Below the pieces are notes generated by a model. That model was not told the origin of the DNA. It saw only the letters and a list, made by a program, of their open reading frames with translations, and did no database searches. Of a stretch of DNA of 64,000 nucleotides, positions 56,714-64,000 are shown one piece after another. The stretch spans positions 1 to 64,000 of the forward strand of contig ARYC01002034.1 in NCBI GenBank assembly GCA_000711775.1. Reading direction: 5' to 3'. Made by a program: the position numbers and the translations under genes. The stretch's first letter is position 1. Each line of letters begins with the position of its first letter. The stretch is from Oxytricha trifallax (lineage: Eukaryota; Ciliophora; Spirotrichea; Sporadotrichida; Oxytrichidae).

Positions 56714-56938
56714 AATGGGGAATCTTATGGTTGAAGCTTACAGCGTTGCATCTGTTATAGTGCACTCCTATATCAACAGGAACTTCAATGTCAATATCTA
56801 GTCTCAAGATAAGCTAGTGTTAATTTGTGACATCATTCACTATAGTCCTAATGAAGTTGTATATTAAAAAGATTATTCAAGCATTTTTAATGACTAAGGA
56901 CTCATAGTCATGGTTATTTCTAATTGAGATTTCAAACT
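56714..56938 (+). pseudogene. ORF fragment split by TBE-4 (3' side)
   Basis: Frame: MGNLMVEAYSVASVIVHSYI, NRNFNVNIQSQDKLVLICDI, IHYSPNEVVYQKDYSSIFND, QGLIVMVISN, TGA near 56936. Continues in phase with 52560-52655 once TBE-4 is removed. Family unknown. Confidence 0.4.
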
Positions 56939-57118
56939 TGCTAGATCAATTAGACTTTAGTCAGACTAGACTCTCTTGAGGATGCCCTCTAGTCATCGTA
57001 GTCATAAAGTCACATGACTAGCATTATAAACATATAAAGTCATCATTTTAAGATTTTACCCCTAATTGATAATAAATTTAACTCAAACAATATGACTAAC
57101 TAAAATTTATGGTTTATT

Positions 57119-58183
57119 CCAAGTATTATTGCTAAAATATATTTGAATTCAAAAATTTAGATAAATAAATACACATAACAGACAATAATTAGATAGTACT
57201 GTATATATAATTACAAATCAACTAAACATAATTTTAACCTTGAAGTTTAACGATTTTATGTTTAATTTCAGAAATAGAATTTAAAATACTTTAATTAAAT
57301 TATTAATATATTTAATATTAATACCTTAATTATATTTAAGAGAACTAAAAATTAAACGCTCTAAACGAGCTATGTAGAGTGTGTTTAGTCATTGAATACT
57401 ATTTAAAAAAATATAATATAATAAATGAAATAAAAGGATTATTTAAGGAAATGGAGAGTGTTTGATGGCTGCGATGAACTGCACTCACTTCTTGAGGAAG
57501 TAGCCAGGTATAGCAAGGTGACACACTATTAGAGGTAAGAGGATATGCCAGAGATAACAAGTACGGATCAGCGCAACTAGTCTACAAATTACCATCACTG
57601 TAATAACAACGCGTGATCTTTCATTTCGCAACTTCAACCCGGTTTACATGGCAGCGTTTATTGAAAGATGAGCTGTGGAGAACCTAGTAATACCGTCAAG
57701 ATCAAGAGAAGTGGCCTACTACACACTTTAAATGGCAGAAAACTTGTACAGCAGACTAAGAGGAGAAAAGGAGGAGGTAACATGCGAAAGAGCTGTGGAC
57801 ATTGACAGAAATGAAGGGGCGGAGAGCAGGAACAGAGAGATTCACTCAATTCGGTAGTCACAGACATTGAATGATTTCATTTATTATATTATATTTTATT
57901 TTAAATAGCATTAAATGACTAAACACACTCTACATAGCTCGTTTAGAGCGTTTAATTTTTAGTTCTCTTAAATATAATTAAGGTATTAATATTAAATATA
58001 TTAATAATTTAATTAAAGTATTTTAAATTCTATTTCTGAAATTAAACATAAAATCGTTAAACTTCAAGGTTAAAATTATGTTAAGTTAATTTGTAATTAT
58101 ATATACAGTACTATCTAATTATTGTCTGTTATGTGTATTTATTTATCTAAATTTCCGAATTCAAATGTATTTTAGCAGTATTA
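57119..58183. mobile_element. Inverted-repeat element with GC-richer core
   Basis: Arms about 57119-57440 and 57866-58183 are near-perfect inverted copies of AT-rich sequence. The 425-bp core is clearly less AT-rich. The design (AT-rich arms, GC-richer core) recalls the elements at 11.3-13.06 and 61.6-63.4 kb. No transposase is encoded, so it would be non-autonomous, if mobile. Confidence 0.75.
57441..57865 (+). other. Coding-like core of the inverted-repeat element
   Basis: Plus strand frame: WRVFDGCDELHSLLEEVARY, SKVTHYQRQEDMPEITSTDQ, RNQSTNYHHCNNNA, then TGA. Downstream all three frames are open for 40 or more codons (one contains VAYYTLQMAENLYSRLRGEK, another KRSGLLHTLNGRKLVQQTKR), so the product cannot be fixed. 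Confidence 0.35.
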
Positions 58184-60107
58184 AGATAGATATGTGCGCT
58201 TAATAAACTTATATTGATAAATATAATTAAACCCCAAAAGTTATACATATATATATATATATAATTTGCGCGGATAATTTTTTTATTTATTAGAGAGTAT
58301 TACACAAAAACCAAACCTATAAACTTTTCCAAATTAAGAATATGAATATTTCACATTTTTATAATAAATGACTATGGTCATGATTAATAAGTCTATAAAT
58401 AATATATAATCTATTTTATAATAAGATTAATACAATCATCTTATTTTTTACAATTTTTGAATCTTGGGGAATATCAAAGTGTTTTTTTACTTTGTGAAAG
58501 CGTAGGCGAATAGCTCATAAATACAAGAGTTTTGACACGGAAAAATTATTATGTGACAAAGAAATATTTATTTTTGTAAATTATCACATAATTTAAGAAA
58601 GCAATTTTGTTAAGTAGTATGCCTACCTCGATGACCATGCTTAATAGTGTGTTCTGACTAATCAAATGTGGTTTGCAAGAATAGAATATTTTACAGTGTG
58701 GCAGAGCATTGGCTCCTCAATGATTAGATTACCAAATTACTATAGACAAGAATAAGTTTGAGTTTATCTGTTATTAAATTTGTTTATAATGTTTGCATTA
58801 AATGCTTTTTAATTTTTAATGTTATATTAGTAATTTTTGTTTGTTTTTTTCCTTTCTATATAATCTTAATTCAATTATTTATATTGATGAAGAAGTTTTC
58901 TTTTTATTTAAAAGTTTGATAACAAACTTAAATTATATAACTTATTTGATTGATGTTATTTAAGCAAAATTATAATTTATCTAACATGCTTACATAATTG
59001 AAAATAAAAATATTTCTAATAGCAATTGAAAATGGAAAACTTAAAAATCACAGTTTCATATCAAGAAATACATTGACTGCGCCATATTTAGATTAGTATT
59101 ATGCTTCCTTTGTCTTGTCGTATAGCTTCTTGTGAAATCTTCGCCTTCACCCCGCTATTATAAGATACAATATATAAAATAAAATAACCCCAGATATCTT
59201 TTTTAATTACATTTATTGTGAGTGGCATTGTATATTCTGATCAGACATTTTTATTATTTCTAGTTTTGTTAATATTATTGTTATAATTCTCTATCTTCCA
59301 AAAAGTAGATCATAATTGCCTTTTTAAAAATTATAATTGCATACTCTTTTAATAATTATTATAATTTTTAATTTTTACCAACTTAACTGATTACTTATAG
59401 ATAAAGAAAAGAGAGAAACCACAAAAATTATATGCAATGCATATAAGGATGAAATTATTAGTATTAATGCAAATTGAAATATTCAAGATTAATTGGAATT
59501 CCCATTTTGATTAATATAAATTAAAATTTATCTTAAATCAATTCTTAAAGTGATCTATTTCTTTAATTATTTAATTATAGCATTTAACGATTGTATTATC
59601 ATTAAATAATCAATTATATAGTAATTCAATTAATACTTACATTTATGTTAAATAATATGCGTTACTATCTGTATTTATTTTTTTACTTTTTATTAGTTTT
59701 TGCTTTATTGAAGAATCTTCAATTATATTTACTGTATGATAAATTTGAATATATAAATTATGACTGCTTTTTATAGTTAGATATTCGCAAATTTAATAAA
59801 AAGTTATCAAAATATTAGATAAAAAGATTTCGTCAAAATATTATAATTTCAATTGTTGAATATTAATGTTTGAATTTACAATTTGTAGAAATTAATACCT
59901 TTATTTAAATGAAATACCTGGTATTTTTGAGTTCAATGATAGACTTATCTTAAATATATTCAAACATGTCTTTTTTATTTGTATAGTAGAATTTAATTAA
60001 GTTAATTATGATTTCTTGTATAATTATTAACCTATATTATTCTATTCTCTGAGACAAATATAAATTATGGGAGTGAGTAAGAGTAATTAAATTTTCTAAA
60101 TGATAAA
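58184..60107. other. AT-rich germline DNA with small gene fragment
   Basis: (AT)n at about 58244-58262. At 58485-58530 a fragment related to the C-terminus of the 26972 gene (LLCESVGEQLINTRV). 59090-59160 is a short higher-complexity patch. No full gene supported. Confidence 0.4.
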
Positions 60108-60392
60108 ATGAGAGTGGATAAATTTTATGAAAATGATGACATTGGGACAACTCTTAAACAATTAGATGAAGAATAATTAATAATTAGTGAAAATCATAAT
60201 AATATAAAAGTTGTGGAAGAGTATCTCTTTAAAGAGGGCTACAATTCCAGAAATAAGAAGAAGGTTGCTAAAATTAGATAAAGGTAGTCAGAAACTTATT
60301 GTTGCCCAGTACCAAGTAGAAATGAAATTAATGACACAATAATAACCAAAATGACTAAATAACTATAAATAAAACAAATGCATTAACTTTGA
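60108..60392 (+). CDS. Intact germline ORF, 94 aa
   Basis: ATG at 60108, TGA at 60390-60392, no internal TGA. MRVDKFYENDDIGTTLKQLD, EEQLIISENHNNIKVVEEYL, FKEGYNSRNKKKVAKIRQRQ, SETYCCPVPSRNEINDTIIT, KMTKQLQIKQMHQL. Acidic N-terminal half, basic centre (RNKKKVAKIRQRQ) that could bind nucleic acid or act as a nuclear signal (inference), two adjacent Cys. Strongly protein-like in this frame only. Flanks AT-rich. Family unknown. Could be a single macronuclear-destined segment or a germline-limited gene. Confidence 0.65.
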
Positions 60393-61600
60393 TTAATATC
60401 TATATAATTACGTTTAAATTATTATACATACACTTCCCTATAATTAAGTGATAAACTGGATTATCAGACTACAATCTAAAAATTGAGCTGTTGACAATAA
60501 AGTAAAGAACTGAGAAAATTTTTGATAAAAGAACATCAAAAACAACAAATTAAAAATATTTTCAATAAAAACCTAAGGAGAGTTTTAATCTATCCAAAAA
60601 TATAAATGTAAATATTTATAAACTGAAATTTGTATATTTTCAATTTTTAATAACCAAAATCAAATTTTCTCGAGTGAGTTGAGATTAGTTGTGATTTTGT
60701 GGTTAATATTTTATATTTTAATATTATTTAAGTCAATGCTCACATTTAATTTTAGAAATGCATCTTTTAACAATATAAAAATAAGGGATTTTAATTTTTT
60801 ATTTAATAAATTAAAGCATTATTAGTTTTATAATCCTTAAAACTTAGATTATAAAATTCAGAAGTCTTATTCAAGTTTCCTTCATAAAATATCTTTGGAA
60901 TCTTAAGAATTATATTTCATTATATTATAAATTAAACAAAGATTAAATTAAATAAAAAATTTATGATCAATTTTTTCTCAAATTATATCAATTGCTTAGC
61001 TATCTCAACTGAAGACAAAAAGATTATTGTGATTAATCTAAAGAAGTAATGATTCATTAGATTTAAAAATAGGCTGATTCCTCTTTCTAAGTTATTTTCT
61101 TATAATAGAGGGTTTCTTATACTATTATTTTGATGAAATTTATACCTTAAAATTTTTTATAATTTAAATGAGTTTGATACTTCCACTCATAGAAGAGTTA
61201 TATAATCGATAAAAATCTTCTTTCTGATCTTTCTTTGTTTGTTAGTTAGGTAAGCTTGGATTTAAATGGAGTTGAATAATAATAATAATCAATGTAATTA
61301 TAATTGAGGTTAAATTGTTCTTATTGCACTTATTTATGGAGGTTTTTTTATTTGTAAACATGATATATAAAGTTTTAGCTTTAATAAATTCACTGTTTAT
61401 TTTCTTGACCATTTCTATCTAAATTATTGTTAAAATATAATTGATATGGGAAATTTGAAAAATAAATATTTAAATCAATTTAACAGTTTGTGTAACATCA
61501 ATGTATTAGCGCAGCTTTTAATACTAATAAGGTTTTAAAAAGACCTAATTAAAATGTGATTATTAAACTGCCACATTTAATTTAAAATGTACAATATAGG
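60393..61600. other. AT-rich germline DNA, no gene supported
   Basis: Left flank of the helicase-bearing element; no convincing frame. Confidence 0.5.
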
Positions 61601-63430
61601 GACAGAAAAATGTAAAATTTTTAAAAGGTACTATTCAATTAAGTTATTATTAATTATTTTAATTTTAAAAAGCATTAAATGTACAGAGTACAGTTAGTAA
61701 ATACTTATGGGGAAAGACTGTACAAATAGGCAAGTGATTTAAATTACTGTTATTTATTATATAGCGCTAATAATACGTTTGCAGTTTAATTTATTTTATA
61801 TAAATGTACTCTGTCTCACTCCCACCTATCTTATCATTCATTCCTTCTATTTCTCTTCTTCTTCATCAAATGGCTGCTGTATCATCAGTGCTTACCGACT
61901 CAGGGCTTATCTCGCCATCCATTAAGAGTTTGTCAAAAATGTATTGAGCAGAGCTCTCCTCCTTGAAAGTAAATTTATCTGCGGAGTTTATCATGCTATT
62001 CGTGAACTCTGAGCACAGTTTTCTGGTCTTAAATGGTTTCTATACTAGAGAAGGTATACTACTAAAGGGATTTTGGTTTGAGATCACCAGAACCTGTGCT
62101 CTTTTATAGAGGGTTTCTACATTGAAATGCTTGAGAGTATACAGAAAGCCATCTCTTTCGAAGAAACCTTGATGTTCTAGATCATGTCCTGCTGGAATAG
62201 CGCATTATAGTTGACTTCGTCCATGATAACTAGGTGGTTCTATCTGCATGAAACTGATCTCGGCGCATTACTGCGAGTTCACGATCTTAAATTCTTCGCA
62301 TCTAAAGATGTTTTGAGTGTATTTTCTGATAGTGCTCTTCCCTGTGTTTTACTCGCCATAGAACCAGATAACGTTGATTTTGTCTTGAAATTTTCTGAAG
62401 ATGGCCCTATACAGCTTATCAATTGCATCAAAGTTCTTGCAATCGTGAAGATCTAAATCTGTGAGCTTTTTGAAATTGGGATCGCTAGTTTGTGTTTATT
62501 GAAGATTATTCGTCAGTTTTTGTAACTTTGTGGGTTTAATTTTATTTGATTTCTCTAGATTTCTTTCAAATTCAATAGTGGTATTGAGTAGGCTCTTATT
62601 TTTGATTATTTGATACCTGACGTCTTGCAAGTTCTAATACTTCTAATAGATGTCTCTATCACTGGTGGCTTGGCCAGACCTATATATATTTCAACCATCT
62701 CACTTGATAGACTGCCCCCTAATGATTACCTATTTGACTATTTATTGATGTCATTATTTATAGCAGTTGATCTTGCGAATTCGATAAATTCGTGAATGTT
62801 TTTAGTATCACCAGCTATTAGCTCGATCTCCCCCCAAGTCTGATAGCAATTATCACAGTTGCACTTTTCCAATGATGACGGCTCTTATTTGTTGAGAGAT
62901 GATGGCTCTTCCTCCTTTGCATTTTTCTCTGGTAAAGGAGTTCTTTGATAAGCCTATCTTGTCTTTTTTGAGATGTATTGAGAGCAAGTTTATCAATTTT
63001 GATTTATTTTGAAGGATCATGATATGGCTAAGTTTACTAGTTGATTCGCTAATTCAGTTGTGGATTGAATGGAAATTCTACTTGGTTTTAATGGTGTCGA
63101 TTTAGAAGATAAATAAATGCTTCTCGTTAACTCTTGGGAGTTACTGTTCAAGTTGGTTTTCCATTAATTTTTTATCTAAATCTAAAGATCAAGTGCCTTA
63201 AGTATTTGCGATGCGTCCAAGGATTTAAATATTACATTGTTGCAAATGCTCTAAACTATATTTATTAGCGCTATATTTTAAATAATATGAATTTAAATCA
63301 CTTCCCTATTTGTACAGTCTACCCCCAATAAGTATTTACTAACTGTACATTGTACATTTAATACTTTTTAATATTAAAATAAATAATAATAATTTAATTG
63401 TACCTTTTAAAAATTTTACATTTTTCTGTC
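61601..63430 (-). mobile_element. Inverted-repeat element with SF3-helicase-like gene
   Basis: 1830 bp with ~170-bp terminal inverted repeats (61601-61773 and 63262-63430; tips GACAGAAAAATG and its inverse). The arms contain TGTACA..GTACAGTTAGTAAATACTTA and AGCGCTAATAA. A single minus-strand gene fills the interior. Not a TBE: no C4A4 ends and a different protein. The flanks show no obvious short target duplication to me. Confidence 0.8.
61866..63164 (-). pseudogene. Rep-like superfamily-3 helicase protein, frameshifted
   Basis: About 433 codons, ATG 63164 to TGA 61866-61868. N-terminal part MENQLEQQLPRVNEKHLFIF is followed by frame changes. A middle block has CNCDNCYQTWGEIELIAGDT. Then, in one long frame, DLDLHDCKNFDAIDKLYRAI and Walker A VIWFYGEQNTGKSTIRKYTQ (near 62355). 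Walker B LVIMDEVNYNALFQQDMI (near 62215) lies in a shifted frame. Motif C YKRAQVLVISNQNPFSS (near 62085) is back in the first frame. The order A, B, B', C fits SF3 helicases of Rep-type replication proteins. No clear HUH nuclease motif is visible. Confidence 0.7.
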
Positions 63431-64000
63431 TAATAACAAATGAAATTTGTTGATTCAATTCTCCTAAAAATTATAAAAATAGACAGTTAATTTTTTATTA
63501 AGAAGTTATTTAATACTATCATAATTAATTAAATGAATAGAATATTATTTATAACTTGGGATTTGTTATAAAAACTAGTAAATCTGTATATTCTATAAAT
63601 TCTTATTGTTAATTAAGATAAAATTAAATTATTTAAATGACTTAATGCAGCTTTTTACATGATTATTATCTTAATAGCTATTCTCATAAAGGTAAAATTG
63701 ATATATATTTTCTTGCATTAACTTCATACTTCGAGTCCCAATATAATCATCAATAACTCTAAATCATTAATTATTCTTATTACATCTTATAACTATAAAT
63801 AATTAAGGAAGTTAATGATTAATATTATAATCAAACTTATAAATGTATGTAAAATTGAGACAGTGATAAAAAAATGATGAATTTATAGAAAAAATTAAAA
63901 CTTTCCAATCTAATCATTGGAATAATTAGCCCTTTAAAATCTTATTTATAGACATTTTTTTTTAATTATATTTTATTTTGGTAATAAACCAAAGTTTATT
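63431..64000. other. AT-rich germline DNA, no gene supported
   Basis: Right flank of the helicase element to the window end; nothing recognised. Confidence 0.55.

Noticed and set aside
1-64000. tRNA, rRNA or CRISPR features
   Set aside because: No cloverleaf with a conserved TPsiC arm, no rRNA blocks and no regularly spaced short repeats were noticed by reading; a covariance-model scan was not possible.

Overview
The window looks like germline (micronuclear) DNA of a stichotrichous ciliate of the Oxytricha/Stylonychia type. Three things support this. (1) It carries several TBE transposons, whose ends are C4A4 telomere-like repeats and which are known from this group. (2) All recognisable reading frames read TAA and TAG as glutamine, and the TBE genes end in TGA. 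(3) Most of the DNA is extremely AT-rich and non-coding, interrupted by islands of coding-like or GC-richer sequence, as expected of micronuclear DNA with IESs, MDSs and germline-limited genes. No rRNA, tRNA or CRISPR array was recognised.

Layout. 1-7656: a nest of three TBEs. TBE-1 is broken by TBE-0 (only its right end, 1-596, is in the window) and by TBE-2 (1233-5332). Its zinc-finger/kinase gene (6137-7537) is intact. 7657-28727: AT-rich DNA with coding-like tracts (8.5-8.9, 17.1-17.5, 18.9-22.1, 27.0-27.4 kb), a 1.75-kb near-perfect palindrome with GC-rich arms (11308-13060), a tandem duplication (13.07-13.9 kb), a small palindrome (17.45-17.73 kb) and one arm of a GC-rich inverted repeat pair (25.26-25.94 kb). 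28728-32790: TBE-3, followed by the other arm of that pair (32.93-33.6 kb). 33.9-43 kb: small germline ORFs, decayed coding tracts and two foldback palindromes (39.6-40.25 and 43.35-43.97 kb). 44.15-46.37 kb: a GC-rich multi-block minus-strand gene. 49.99-52.14 kb: a decayed TBE relative. 52656-56713: TBE-4, inserted in an open frame. 57.12-58.18 kb: an inverted-repeat element. 60.1 kb: an intact 94-aa ORF. 61.60-63.43 kb: an inverted-repeat element encoding a superfamily-3-helicase-like protein.

Each TBE follows one plan: transposase (DD34E, IS630/Tc1/mariner class), a convergent 22-kDa-type gene, and a zinc-finger/protein-kinase gene divergent from the 22-kDa gene. The divergent spacer carries palindromic motif arrays that differ between copies.

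Caution: only TGA stops translation in this code, so open frames of 60-150 codons arise by chance on both strands. Outside the TBEs, most coding calls rest on how protein-like a frame reads and are scored accordingly. Several of these tracts are broken by in-frame TGA at places where tryptophan would fit. That is what AT-biased decay of TGG would produce, but other explanations are testable.
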